From: Ahaetulla prasina | Lineage: Eukaryota > Chordata > Lepidosauria > Squamata > Colubridae | Length of the DNA stretch: 64,000 nucleotides | NCBI RefSeq assembly: GCF_028640845.1 | Contig: NC_080541.1 | Span: forward strand, 161,022,502 to 161,086,501 | Reading direction: 5' to 3' | Part shown: positions 21,497 to 32,680 of the stretch, one piece after another | Layout: each line of letters starts with the position of its first letter | How positions within the stretch are numbered: the stretch's first letter is position 1 | Notes under the pieces: generated by a model | Databases searched by the model: none | What the model was told of the DNA's origin: nothing | Seen by the model: only the letters and a program-made list of their open reading frames with translations | Program-made: the position numbers and the translations under genes

Positions 21497-22274
21497 CAGG
21501 GGTCTCCAAACTTGGCAACTTTAAGGTTTGTGGACATGCTGGCTGGGGAATTCACTGGTGGTCCGCGGGAACATTTTGGTGGTCCACAGAAAAACTATTT
21601 GCATTTTTTTATACTGTACTAAATCAGGGGTCTTCAAACGATGGCCCCTGGGCTGGATATGTGCAATGAATGTTTGTGTTGCTGCAGAGAGTCTCCCCCT
21701 TTGGGGTCTTTTTTTATGGGGCAGAGGGGGGCAGAAATTCTGATTGGGGTCTGCTTTGGCCTCCTGGTGCCGGAGTTTGGCCGAAGGCTGGAGCGACGTG
21801 TCGCTGGTGGTGAAGAGCCAGCGGGCCTTTTTTCAGTGGGACTGCATCATGGCCTGGAACTGGTTGACCATCTCAGCCCGCTGAACCTCCAGGTGCCGGG
21901 ACCTGGCCTTGCACTCCTGCAGGTCTTCCCTCTGCTTGGAAAGCCTATGCTCCTAGTCCTCAATGAGGTGCTTCTGCTGAGCCTTCTTGCTCAGATCCAA
22001 TTTGAACTGAGCCAGCTGTTTTGCCAACTCTTTCCTGTGGTGGCTGCTTAGCTCCAACAACTGCTTTCTGTTGGAGCCCTAAGGAGCCTGGGCGAGGAGG
22101 CAAGGAGTGGCTGGGTGGGGAGGGGCGAGTAGAGGCCGGCGAGGCACCCCATGTGCGTGACATTGAGCTGGCCACGCCCACGCAGCTGATCATTAGGCAG
22201 ATCATATTAGTGGTCCACAGGATTTAAAATTATGAATGTAGTGGTCCCTGAGGTCCAAAAGGTTGGTGACCCCT
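21497..22274. mobile_element. hAT-like composite element carrying a coding fragment
   Basis: It starts CAGGGGTCTCCAAACTTGG and ends AGGTTGGTGACCCCTG, an inverted pair. A second start, CAGGGGTCTTCAAACGATGG, lies at 21627, so one element may sit inside another. The flanks do not show a clear 8-bp duplication. Between 21786 and 22080 the minus strand carries a broken coiled-coil coding fragment. Confidence 0.6.
21786..22080 (-). pseudogene. Captured coiled-coil coding fragment inside a hAT-like element
   Basis: The minus strand reads SNRKQLLELSSHHRKEL, then AKQLAQFKLDLSKKAQQKH, a TAG stop, EHRLSKQREDLQECKAR, HLEVQRAEMVNQFQAMMQSH, a TGA stop, and KKARWLFTTSDTS. This is a long, heptad-like, charged helix broken by two stops, which random DNA rarely gives. 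It looks like a fragment of a host coiled-coil gene or of a transposon-carried frame. I cannot name the source. GC content is higher than in the neighbouring DNA. Confidence 0.5.
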
Positions 22275-22309
22275 GGTCTACCTTACTATATCTTGCATAG
22301 CAATAAAAA

Positions 22310-22649
22310 TTATGACCAACTGTTACATGCTACGCAAGACAATTAAGTGAATTTTGCCTCATTTTATGACCTTTTATGACACTTAACCATGATTGTTAAG
22401 TGAATTGTTGCAGTTGTTAAGTTAGTAACACGGTTGTTAAGTGAATATGGCTTCCCCATTGACTTGTCAGAAAGTCGCAAAAGATGACCCTGGGACACTT
22501 CAACTGTCATAAATACATCCCAGATGCCAAATCTGAATTTTGACCACGTGGCCATGGGGATGTTCGTAAGCGTGAAAAACATATTACCATTTTTTCCAGC
22601 ACTGTTGTAACTTCAAACAGTCACTAAACGAGCTGTCCAGAATTATCTG
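22310..22649. mobile_element. TA-flanked TIR element (Tigger-like), 5' eroded
   Basis: It contains the family body (gttaagtgaattgttgcagttgttaag, ccccattgactt, gtaacttcaaacagtcactaaacgag) and a worn right end before TA. Confidence 0.6.
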
Positions 22650-22805
22650 TACTGCTTTGGTTCTTATCATTGCTTTAATATAGGACCTCCTAGATTTATT
22701 AGCATTTCGTATTATAATGGACAGCTGAGATTGCTGCAAGAAAGAGGGAAGTATTCTAGATCCCTTTTATTATTCAAAAAGAACACTCCATATATATATA
22801 TATAA

Positions 22806-23061
22806 AATTTTTACTACTGGTTCTGTGGATGTGATTTGGTGGGCGTGGCATGGCATGGCATGGCATGGCATGGCTTGATGGGCATGGCAGGGGAAGGATA
22901 CTGCAAAATCCCCATTTCTTCCCGATCAACTGGGACTCGGGAGGCAGAGAATAGATGGGGGCAGGACCAGTCAGAGCTAGTATTTACCGGTTCTCTGAAC
23001 TACTCAAAATCTCAGCCACTGGTTCTCCAGAACTGGTCAGAACTGCTGAAACCCACCTCTG
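22806..23061 (+). mobile_element. hAT MITE (CAGAGGTGG family) with GCATG microsatellite
   Basis: The body is shared with 31177, 45656 and 48397: ttttactactggttctgtgg, gggactcgggaggcagag, then ggttctccagaactggtcag and a right end cccacctctg. The left terminus is replaced by (TA)n sequence. Inside, five GGCAT/GCATG pentamers form a small array (about 22849-22875). Confidence 0.75.
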
Positions 23062-23159
23062 ATATATATATAAAGGCTGCTGTCGTTTCATTCCTCTGAC
23101 GTGTCACCGTGAATGACCAAGCAAGATAATTCAACAGGTGCAGCACTTCCCACATTCTG

Positions 23160-24165
23160 ATCTTGGCGCGTCAGAGACCCTGCCCGCTTCCACAGAGAAG
23201 GGGAGATCCCACGGGGATCGCTTCTCTCCAGCCCACCGGCTCAGCCGCCGCTTGGTCCCTCCGCAATCCTAAGAACTTCACCCAAAGAAGAGCAGGCGTC
23301 TTCCTTCCCCATTTGGACGGAAGAAGCTCCCTTTCCCTCTCCCGAAGCTGTCTCTCTCTAAGCCGAGTTTCGCTTTGGTTTCCACGCTCGTCTCTCCAGG
23401 TTCGGATTCTTTTAACGACTCATTACATTGCTGCTATTGCTGCTTATGACGATCGCCGTGCTCTATCTGCATGCTGGTGGGACGTTCTCGGGGGGTGGGG
23501 GGCGCGATTTAATGATTTAATGAATGAATGGGGCGGCGGCGGCAGGAGCACTGGGCTGATCTCTCCCCTGGCCGCTCGCTCAGCTTTCCAGCCGGACCGA
23601 GCAGGAGAAGGCGGCGGGCCACCGGGCAGATGCCAGATTGTTGAGCCGCAGCCAAGGCAGATAAAGCGCAAGGAAGGTCTACTCTCTCCCGGGGCTGGAA
23701 GCGGCTCCACGGCCGTGGCTTGGATGTAGTTCGTTTTCAGGGAGCGTCCCTTCTGGTGTCGCCCGGTGGTCGTGAGGACAGTGATCCGGCCTCCCCAGGA
23801 AGACGCCGAGGCGACCAATACCGGACCGGATTTCTGCTCGGGTCCCTCCTGGCTGCCCGCGAGGTGCGTGTTTGGCCGGGCTGCCGCCACCGAGGCTGCC
23901 TCGCTCTTTGACCTCCCGATGATCGGCAGGCCTGCTCTGCTCTCCGGGTGTTGGGACGGAGGAACGCGTGTCGTTTCCTCAGGCCTGAAGGGGGTGGTGA
24001 TGGTAGAAGAGAGCTCGGTGTCTGAGCGCGTTTCCACGGTCGGAATCCACGCTTGGCTGGAATCCCGGTTCGATGATGGGCGGTCTCTTGTGGATGGCTC
24101 TAATTCCGGGTGTGAGAGAAAACGCGGGCGCGGCAAGTGTCTATATAAACAACGTTGATCTCAAG
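23160..24165 (+). promoter_or_regulatory. DIRAS3: CpG island, probable DIRAS3 promoter and first exon
   Basis: This is a sharply GC- and CpG-rich block in AT-rich surroundings, 2.1-3.1 kb upstream of the DIRAS3 coding exon on the same strand. A good donor (GCGAG|GTGCGT, gt at 23864) could end a non-coding first exon that splices to the acceptor ending at 26238. Another possible start is a TATATAA-like box near 24141-24149 (gtctatataaac), at the island's downstream edge. The open frames on both strands in this block follow from high GC and lack recognisable protein features. Promoter direction and exon limits are inferred. Confidence 0.65.
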
Positions 24166-24592
24166 CCAATTTAACCGTTGCTTTGGAGGATAGTCCCCTC
24201 CAAAGGATAGATGCGAATAAATAAATAAATTTATTTTTGAGAAACTTAACTCTTATGAACATTTAGTACTGCAGGCTTGAGAATGGGGTCTTTATGTATC
24301 AGAGGTTGTTGTGCCTCCTCCACCACTTTCTTTCTGGAAAAATTGACTTGTGGTGCTTTTATTTTTTCTTTAAAGATGGTTTATCAGGCAATGTAAATAA
24401 ACATGGCTGGGCCTGGTTAGTATTTAGATGAGTTGACCTTCAGGAAGTGAATCATACACCTCTAGTCTCCCCAAGCAGGGAGCAACAAGATCCTATTACT
24501 AAGATCACTTTCATCATTGTATCCATGGAGTCTGGAGTCAGGCTTGTCTCTAGGATGCTGTTTACCTTTTATAGATCTGATTTTCATGTAAT

Positions 24593-25240
24593 AGAATAGA
24601 ATAGAATAGAATTTTTTATTGGACAAGTGTGATTGGACACACAAGGAATTTGTCTTGGTGCATACGCTCTCAGTGTACATAAAAGAAAAGATACCTTCAT
24701 CATGAATCATAAGGTACAACAATTGATAGTCATAGGTTACAAATATGCAGTCGGGAAACAATATCAGTATAAATCGTAAGGATACAAGCAACAAAGTTAC
24801 ATCCATACAGTCATAAGTGGAAGGAGATGGGTGATGGGAACGATGAGAAGATTAATAGTAGTGCAGATTTAGTAAATAGTTTGACAGTGTTGAGGGAATT
24901 GTTTGTTTAGTAGAGTGATGGCGTTTGGGAAAAAACTGTTCTTGTGTCTAGTTGTTCTGTTGTGCTGTGCTCTATAGTGTCGTTTTGAGGGTAGCAGTTT
25001 ATGTCCAGGATGTGAGGGATCTGTAAATATTTTCACAGTCCTCTTTTTGACTCGTGCAGTATACAGGTCCTCAGTGGAAGGCAGGTTGGTAGCAATTGTT
25101 TTTTCTGCAGTTCTGTAATGTGAATGGAATTTGGGAATTCTCAATTCTGGGTAGGTATGAACATTCGGACTGTGCACTCTTGGAAAAAGACACCATGTGG
25201 TTTGGAGATCAGCTTGTACATGAAGCATAAAACTAAGAAG
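24593..25240 (-). mobile_element. CR1/L3-type LINE, 3' part with coding C-terminus
   Basis: The minus strand runs from a degraded C-terminal coding segment to a 3' UTR ending in four (ATTCT) units (24593-24614 on the plus strand as AATAG). The coding segment includes LYTARVKKRTVKIFTDPSHPGH and LLPSKRHYR...SFFPNAITLLNK, a hallmark of the end of L3/Rex1-like reverse-transcriptase ORFs. It is 5'-truncated and shares its 3' UTR with 2150-2456. Confidence 0.78.
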
Positions 25241-25840
25241 CCACATTGTGGTTTGGTTTGCTTGCTAAGCATGAAATAGGCCTCCATTATATCACAATAT
25301 AGGCAAACCTTTAACTGGGATGTTGCTGGTCAGCTTTTGGCTTGGCTTAGCATTTAAGAACATCTAGGCCCGCAAAAATTTGGATCGCCATTAGTCGGCG
25401 GTATTGAAGGATAGAATACTGTTAAGTCTTTGCTACTTTTGGATGTCTCAACCTCTGTAGCCCAAATATCCTTAAGAACATGCAGTAGTTTCCACCTTTA
25501 ATCTCTAGGTCTATGGAGATTCTCATCTGGGACTTTAATCTCTGGTTTGCCTTTTTTTTTTTTTTTGGTAATTAGAGAGCTAGTTATGAGAAGGAGTTGT
25601 GCTGAAGCTTTGGAATCCCTTTGATAAATATAGGCCTAGAATAACAAACGATCTGAACAAGTACAAGGCAATTTCCTATGAAGTTAGGGTAAACTTTCCC
25701 TATTTGGTCCCCCCTCCCCCAAAAGCATGGACTTTGTCTACCAGAATCCTCTACTGTAGTTATGCTGACGTGGAATCAGTAGCTGGAAATTACATTCAAC
25801 ACATGCAGAAAATGTTCAAGATGGTGGAGACTACCTAAAC

Positions 25841-25952
25841 CAGGGGTGTCCAAACCTGGCAACTTTAAGACTTGTGGATTTCAACTCTCAGAATTCCTCA
25901 GCCAGGAATTGAAGTCCACAACTCTTAAAGTTGCCAAGTTTGGACACCCCTG
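25841..25952. mobile_element. Palindromic hAT MITE with 8-bp target duplication
   Basis: The 112-bp element begins CAGGGGTGTCCAAACCTGG and ends CCAAGTTTGGACACCCCTG. The two arms are nearly complementary throughout. The flanks acctaaac (25833-25840) and gcctaaac (25953-25960) match at 7 of 8. Confidence 0.9.
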
Positions 25953-25972
25953 GCCTAAACTACAGTTTAGAC

Positions 25973-26060
25973 CAGGGTTGGGCAGTTAATTTTCCCAACG
26001 GGCCACATGAGAAATTGGGATTTTGTGGAGGGCCAAACCAATGTATTTTTTTTCTCCCAT
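25973..26060 (+). mobile_element. hAT-like terminus fragment
   Basis: The text cagggttgggcagttaattttcc...gggccacatgagaaa...gagggccaaac resembles the outer part of Charlie-like elements. No 3' end was found. It lies just upstream of the DIRAS3 second exon. Confidence 0.45.
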
Positions 26061-26238
26061 ATTTTGGTGATTCTTCTCAGTAACTGCCATTTCATGTTGT
26101 CTAATGGCAGGGTCATCCCTGTGCACCATGCTCCTTGCTTAAAATCTTGAAGCTGTGTTTTGGAGGGAAGGGTACTGTTGAATGTAAATACAAGTTGGAA
26201 CATCAGTTGCTGATATCTAACTTGTTTTCCCTTGACAG

Positions 26239-26303
26239 ACCTATTCACTGAAGGAGCATGTAAATTCAAGGTTCTTGAACTGAACCCCAACTGAACAAGC
26301 AGG
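26239..26303 (+). other. DIRAS3: DIRAS3 5' UTR in the coding exon, with a minimal start-stop uORF
   Basis: A strong acceptor (gttttcccttgacag) ends at 26238, so exon 2 probably starts at 26239. The 65-nt leader contains ATG immediately followed by TAA (26258-26263), with A at position -3. Such start-stop elements can slow ribosomes. The main ATG at 26304 also has A at -3. Confidence 0.6.
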
Positions 26304-26900
26304 ATGCCAGAGCAAAGTAATGATTACCGAGTGGTTGTGTTTGGAGCTGCCGGTGTTGGTAAGAGTTCTTTGGTGCTCCGTTTCATACAGGGGACCTTCC
26401 GGGAGACATACATCCCCACGGTTGAAGATACGTATCGCCAGGTGATCAGCTGTGACAAGAACATCTGTACTCTTCAAATCACAGACACCACCGGAAGCCA
26501 CCAGTTCCCTGCCATGCAGAGGCTCTCGATGTCAAAAGGCCATGCATTCATGTTAGTATACTCTGTGACCAGCAGGCAATCCGTAGAAGAGCTCCAGCCA
26601 ATCTATGAGCAGATCTGTCAGATCAAAGGAGACATTCAGAAAGTCCCAATTATACTGGTAGGGAACAAAAGTGATGACCCCCAAAGAGAAGTGGGCACCA
26701 GTGAAGGAGAAGTCCTCGCCACAAAATGGAAATGCTCCTTCATGGAGACCTCAGCCAAAATGAACTACAATGTGCAGGAGCTTTTTGAAGAGCTTCTTAA
26801 TTTGGAAAAGAGAAGAAATGTAAGTCTGCAGGTGGATGGCAAGAAATCAAAGCAGCGGCGAAAGAAAGATAAACTGAGAAGCAAATGTTCTGTGATGTGA
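26304..26900 (+). CDS. DIRAS3: DIRAS3-like Ras-family small GTPase
   Basis: An intact 198-residue membrane-anchored GTPase of the DIRAS group. The G1 loop GAAGVGKS is at residues 14-21, switch [10 protein letters not shown] around 36-44, G3 DTTGS at 61-65 (no glutamine where Ras has Q61), G4 NKSD at 121-124, ETSAK at 148-152, a polybasic tail, and a CSVM prenylation box at 195-198 (Met suggests farnesyl). DIRAS1 and DIRAS2 have GAGGVGKS. The alanine at the Ras-12 position and the NKSDD...REV text are shared with mammalian DIRAS3, and WLS lies just upstream as in mammals, so DIRAS3 is favoured. Unlike mammalian DIRAS3, it lacks the long N-terminal extension and starts MPEQSNDYR like DIRAS1/2. 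This is probably the ancestral form. The coding sequence sits in one exon, typical of the family. Catalysis should be weak given positions 12 and 61; that is inference. Confidence 0.92.
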   Translation: MPEQSNDYRVVVFGAAGVGKSSLVLRFIQGTFRETYIPTVEDTYRQVISCDKNICTLQITDTTGSHQFPAMQRLSMSKGHAFMLVYSVTSRQSVEELQPIYEQICQIKGDIQKVPIILVGNKSDDPQREVGTSEGEVLATKWKCSFMETSAKMNYNVQELFEELLNLEKRRNVSLQVDGKKSKQRRKKDKLRSKCSVM

Positions 26901-27545
26901 CACCTACTATGTGGCTAAAATAAGAGCATAATCTTGATCTTGCAGGACATCTAGTGAGAGAAGATTCTGATTGAGATTTTCAGAGGCTAAGTAAGACATT
27001 AGTGTTAAATGTGGGTTGGATCGTTTGAATATTTATTTAAGGGCGGTTGGATTTTGCATGTTCCTTTTTGCACAAGCATCAGCTATGCCTACTGCAAACT
27101 GGTCAATACTGTTCTGTGGTCAAGTGCATGATAAAAGTGGAATAAATAATCTTAAACCTGCAATGTACTGCTACATTTTTATATTTTCTTCGATTTGCAA
27201 CGTATTTCCTCTTTTACAAATACTAATGTGAATGAGCAAATCGCAACAGGATTCTACTGAGTATACCAGTAGGATTAGACAGTACTACAGCTAATGCTTG
27301 CATATACTTGGAGCAAAAAATAAATGCTTTCCGATAAAATTTAACTATCTGCTTATTGATAGTTCTCTGATTATTGTAGATTATTGGTATTTATGATGGT
27401 CCTTCGAATATATATATTTGTAGGAAAGAAACTTTGTTCTTAAGTGTTCCATGTTATATGTAAATACTTTGTATGTGGTAATCCTACATTGGCAAGATTT
27501 TATGTGAATTATTAAAATTAAATGCATTTTTAATGTGTATTTATT
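26901..27545 (+). other. DIRAS3: DIRAS3 3' UTR with candidate poly(A) signals
   Basis: AATAAA occurs at 27141-27146 and 27319-27324, and ATTAAA-type signals occur near 27511-27520. The sequence is AT-rich without repeats. Which site is used cannot be told from sequence. Confidence 0.55.
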
Positions 27546-29070
27546 GACTTTCTAACTGTTAATTGCCCAAGATTGATTTTCTAAAAAGACAAGTTTAGTG
27601 GATTTAATTGGTTTTTTTTGGGGGGGGTGATTTTGGTACTCCATCATCTTTTATTCTTTTTTTATCTTGCTACAACTGGGATGGAACACCTGATCTTCTA
27701 ATTCACTCTGTTTTAGCTTACCAAATTAATCCATGAATATAGATGCAGACAGCCAAATATGATTTAAATTGGCTTTAAACCAGTTTAGCTCTCTGGACTT
27801 TTTAAATGAAAAGTATGCTGATGGAATAAATTTAGTAGAAAACCAAATTATGAGACTTGTCAGGTAAGGGTAAAAAAAATCTTAGCAGTTATTAAAGACC
27901 GACAGACATCATAATTTATTTCAAACACTTTTCTCTCTGTTTTTAGACACAGTTGTTTTTACACATTGTTCTAAATTAAGCTTTGTTTTAATAGTATTTG
28001 CTAACACTAATCGTAGTGGCCTACTTCATGTATGTTGCATTGTAAACCAGACTTTACAAACCATTTTATAATTATGTGTTGTACTGTAATTTATTGTTTC
28101 GTTTGTTTTGGCTTAGCATAATATTTAAACCCAGTGGCAAACGAAGTTAAATCAAGGGTTACTAGTGTGAGTAGTGTTTGTTCTGTTTCCTACATGTGTC
28201 TTGATTAGTTACTTCTCTCCACATTTCTTAAACTAAAGTTTCCTGGTTTGTTTATAAAAATGACTAAAACTTGGTTTGTAAACTGGGCTATAAAAGCAAC
28301 TTCTGGGTATTTCACAGGCAACCATGTTAGCTAGCTAGATGGTTGTAGAAGAATGAACTCAAGTCATCTGATATTGATGACTGTCAAGTGGGTGATGGGA
28401 AAAATCCTATCCTGCATGACTAATGTTTTTATATATCTATAAAAGCAGTTGGAAAAACAGGCTATTTCTACAGACTGCAGTCCTCATTAGCAAATTGCAT
28501 GGTCTTCTTCCTTGTCTTTAGCCATGCAGAGAATATGGGCTTGTGCTTGTAAACCACCGTTTTTTGCCTTGAGTGATTCCAATGACTTTTGATAACAGTA
28601 TTCTGTTTTATAGCTGGTCTTCTGAGAATTGTATATGGAAAATAGGCCATAAAGGAGGTAGAAAGCTTTAAGAAAGATTATGTAAGTTTCAGTCTGCAGG
28701 GTGTCTTATGATTTGAAAACAGACTTATTTATGATGCTCCCTCTGTTTGCGAATTGTGAAGCAGGCTATCAAAATATATCTTTTAAGTTTACACAATCCA
28801 TGGCATTTAGGTGCTACAGCCTTCAGACAATCGAAGAATTGACAAGCTTCAAGACATTTTAGTTTTCAAAAAGTGATACACACAGACAGATTAGCCAGTC
28901 CCATTTTAACCTAGTTTGTAGCTTGCTATAGTTTAATGTGCTAAACAAACTTTGTCAATTGGGCTGAATGAACCATACGTAAGATAATATAGTTACGCTT
29001 GTATTGCGGGCATTGTCATAAGATACAAAGTATTTGCTAATTAATCATGTTTTGTCCTGCAGCAGACTCA
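27546..29070. other. Unique AT-rich sequence downstream of DIRAS3
   Basis: No coding, RNA or repeat feature was recognised. Confidence 0.5.
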
Positions 29071-29077
29071 AGTTTAC

Positions 29078-29400
29078 TTTTATTTATTTAAAGAACTTAT
29101 ATAACTCACCCATCTCAATTTGGTGTCTCTGTGTGCCTAACAGTGCATAAAACATAAAATAATACAATATAAAAAGCAGGGGAAAATATACAGCCGGTTG
29201 ATACAGCCTTGTCCTGTATAATACCCTCCAGCGACATTGGCCTGCAATTCCATTTCGCAGCTACCATAAAATTTATGGCCTAACACATCAAATTGGAGAA
29301 GATTGGTTTGAAGATTTGTCACATTGACTCTTTGTTTTTTAGCTACAAAATGAATCACAGAAAGTCCAGTCCATTTTTCTGTTTATAGCCGTTCTCAGTC
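29078..29400 (-). mobile_element. Possible old retroposon tail
   Basis: The plus strand begins tttatttatttaaagaacttatataactcacccatc and continues cataaaacataaaataatacaat, like a reversed LINE/SINE 3' end. It is diverged and not assigned to a family. Confidence 0.35.
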
Positions 29401-30240
29401 AACATCCTCATTTCTCAAATGAAGGTATAATTCTCCCAGGTCTTGAGGTTGAGGTGGTAGACCTTTTATTATAGTGTTATGGTTGATACAACCTATTATT
29501 GGCTGTAGTTGGTGTTCTGTTTTTTTCTACCAATTGCATTCTTTTTCATATGTATTATTTTCAAAATATGAATGTATTCATAATTATTGAAAATGGTATA
29601 TAATTATTCAGAAATACTTGTTAATATGTGAATAATGCTTGGAACCATGACACTCTTCTGGTTGCAGCATCAGCCAAATGTCCATTGACCTTAGTTCCCT
29701 CTTTCCCATTAGCTCTTTCAGGAGAGAGGAACTGTAACTTGGTATGTATTGCTCAAAAACATTTTTTTCCCTATCATTATTATAAAAAAGTTTTCAGTTC
29801 ACTGGTAGTTCTGTCAGTCTTCTGGTAATATTCCCTGACACTAGTTATTTAATATTAGAACAGTTACTTTTTATTTGGATAAAAAGTAGGTTATGTCCCT
29901 CTTTCTAATTAAAAAAAAGTTTAACTGTTAATCATCATATTAATATGTTTTCCTCATTGTTTTAGCTTTACATAGCCTGAATAAATTCTTAACCAGTTTG
30001 CCTCTATCTAGGCCATTATATTTTCAAGGTTTAAAGATATTCAATTCTTTTATAGCTTTACTAAGGAAAGTCTGTACTTTGTGTAAGGAATTTCTTAACG
30101 TGTCAGAAAAAACAATTTACAGGAAAATAATGGGGGCTGGAAAGAAACATTTTTCAGCTCTACAAGAATATCTTCAAATATTCTACCAAAAATTTTATAT
30201 TCCATCATCATGATGAAAAAGGACTGCCGCCTCATCTTGA

Positions 30241-30385
30241 ATTAACTGTCACAGACCTTTGGTGGCGAGGGTCTGTGTCTGAATTTAAAATGGTTTTTTA
30301 ATCTTTCATTGGGAGCTACCCAGAGTTTGCTGAAAAATGGGTGGCTATATAAATGTTTTGAATAAAATAATAAATAAATAAAATC
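30241..30385 (+). mobile_element. L2-like 3' tail fragment
   Basis: The text ggagctacccagagtttgc...gggtggctatataaatg followed by (AATA)n resembles the 3' hairpin end of L2-type LINEs. There is no coding part. Confidence 0.55.
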
Positions 30386-31078
30386 CTAAACAGGTACCAT
30401 AGTAGCCAAGTTTGCATTAGGTTTCCTTATTTCTGATAACAAAATCCATTTATAGAAAATTGACAATCTCAAAAAAAGTGGCTATCTCAAGAGTATGAAA
30501 TGTATGGTTACTAAATAATCATATTTAAACAATGTTTCCTATATACTATTTGTCTTATTATTTCATTATTTCAAAAATACCCAACCTCAGGGACTATAGA
30601 AAAAGTATAAAGTTGTTATAGCATATAAAAAATGATGGAACTGACATACAGTAGATTAAATAAATGTGGCATTTAAAAATTGCACTCAACCTAATCAAGT
30701 TGGAAAATTTTCTACCTAGGTTTGCTTATTGTTTTTGAACAAATGTGCAGAAAAAGAAATCCATGTTTCTGGTAGCTTGATTTAATCATGTGGTAGCAGC
30801 TGAATCATATTTCAGCTTTATGCATACACTTTGCTATTATTTTCAAGGCCTATTCCATTTAATACATTGCAACTCATGAATATGAATCAGACAGAGTTCT
30901 TTAATGACCAATTTATTTTTTTAAGCCTCTCAAATTACTCCTAACATTATCTATCTACCTCAGTTCTGGAAATTTGTTTTCAGATGCAAACCATGCAGGC
31001 AGTAATCCATTTAGGACAAAAATTCAGGTATAACATGGGCCCATGGGAAAATCAGAAGATTAGACTCATGGGTTTGAC

Positions 31079-31080
<2 letters not shown>

Positions 31081-31128
<48 letters not shown>
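31081..31128. repeat. (TA)n microsatellite
   Basis: About twenty-four TA dinucleotides. Confidence 0.95.
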
Positions 31129-31130
<2 letters not shown>

Positions 31131-31176
31131 GTTGTTACATTTAATTACAGTGGCAGTGATTCTTCTGTACCCATAT

Positions 31177-31421
31177 CGGAGGTGGTATTCAGCAGGTTCT
31201 GACCAGTTCTGGAGAACCGATAGCGGAAATTTTGAGTAGTTCGGAGAACTGGTAAAATACCAGCTCTGACTGGCCCCATCTATTCTCTGCCAAGTCCCAG
31301 CTGATCGGGAGGAAATGGAGATTTTACAGTATTCTTCCCCTGCCAAGTCTGCCAAGCCATGCAAGGCCCACTGAGCCATGCCCACAGAACCGGTAGTAAA
31401 ATTTTTTGAATCCCATCACTG
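31177..31421 (-). mobile_element. hAT MITE (CAGAGGTGG family)
   Basis: The left end cggaggtggtattcagcagg and right end ttgaatcccatcactg match the family at 48397, reversed. The flanks acccatat (31169-31176) and acttatat (31422-31429) agree at 6 of 8. Confidence 0.85.
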
Positions 31422-31689
31422 ACTTATATGATTAAATTATTTGATTCATGCTACTGGTAGATGATGCTATAATTTGATATCAAGTTTCTCCATTCTGTTC
31501 CCTTATTAATTTTTCTTTTAATGATGAAACTATTAATAGATACATACAGAAAAAAACATCTTGAATTGAAGAGAGATTTGTTTGTTACTTTATATATAGC
31601 AGAAACCCCCTTCCCCATTTTACCATCTCTTCATTTGTTCATCATTATACCATGCAAATATGTGTATATTAACCCTTATATTTACATTT

Positions 31690-31996
31690 CTCCGGTTGGA
31701 TTTACATCAGCACCGAAGAAGCTATGAATGTCCTGATTTATTCATCCAAGCGGGACTGGACTGATTTTTTAAATTTCTAAATTTTAAAATTTTAAATTTT
31801 TTATATTTTCTGTAATTTTATATGGGGTATTTTAGGTTGGTCAATTCGACGGTTTTAATTCGGCCATTATTGAATAGGTATTTTAAATTGATTTTAACTT
31901 TGTATATTTATTGTTTTTTATCTTGGCTGTACATCGCCCTGAGTCCTTCGGGAGAAGGGCGGTATAAAAGTTTAATAAATAATAATAATAATAATA
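31690..31996 (+). mobile_element. L2-like LINE 3' UTR, 5'-truncated
   Basis: The end cgccctgagtccttcgggag...ggcggtataaaagtttaat followed by (AAT)n is nearly the same as the tail of the element at 7740-11926. The stem CGCCCT/AGGGCG is intact here. Confidence 0.8.
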
Positions 31997-32329
31997 TTGA
32001 ATTCTAAGTTCAGCAATTTCTGATGAATGGTCAAGATAGATGAGGTTGATAGCAGATGGAATCCAATAATCTCCAGGGGATCACAAATTCCTAATTCCTG
32101 TTTTGGATGTTTAGTAATAGACACTCTGATTGTTATGCTACAATATGCAAATAATATTTGGGGAGGGTGTTGGTTGTTTGTTTTTTAAAAATCCTCATGG
32201 GATTTTTAAAGTAGTTGCGATGATGCAAAGTAAAAATAAAACAAACCTAAACAAGAAGGGAAGAATGAAAAGATTTACATAGAGTTTTAAATTAAAAAAA
32301 GGAAGGAAAAGAAGGAGGTCACTGCAGTG

Positions 32330-32526
32330 CATGGGTGAAATGCTATTGGTTCTGACCGGTTTGGCTGAATTGGTAGTGGCGGCAGCACGAGGCTCTGTCC
32401 AGACGTTGTTACTTCCTGGTTTTAACCAGGATGTAACCTGTTTTTGACCTTCTGTTTTGCGGATGCGCAGCGGGTCCAAATGTGTACTTCTGAACCGGTA
32501 GGGAAGGTAAGTAGATTTCACCCCTG
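32330..32526. mobile_element. hAT MITE with 8-bp target duplication
   Basis: The left end catgggtgaaatgc and right end gatttcacccctg are inverted. The flanks ctgcagtg (32322-32329) and ctgcagcg (32527-32534) match at 7 of 8. The internal text (ggttctgaccgg, gaaccggtaggg) relates it to the CAGAGGTGG family. Confidence 0.85.
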
Positions 32527-32557
32527 CTGCAGCGGATACTATATTCAATAGAGTCTA

Positions 32558-32680
32558 TTGCAAGAGTGGCAACTATGATTCCTTTATAAACTGTGGAGTT
32601 CAACTCCCAGAATTCCTCAGCCAGCCAACATTCTGGAAATTGAAATCCACAAGTCGTAAAGGGGCCATAGTTGCCTATCT
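32558..32680. mobile_element. Palindromic hAT MITE, diverged
   Basis: Arms gagtggcaactatgattcc...ttcaactcccagaattcctcag and the complementary gaaatccacaagtcg...ggccatagttgcc face each other. It belongs to the same family as 41403-41536. The target duplication is not clear. Confidence 0.7.

Noticed and set aside
23444..24136. Minus-strand open frame of 230 codons upstream of DIRAS3
   Set aside because: It lies in the other CpG island, with low-complexity composition and no recognisable family or splice support.
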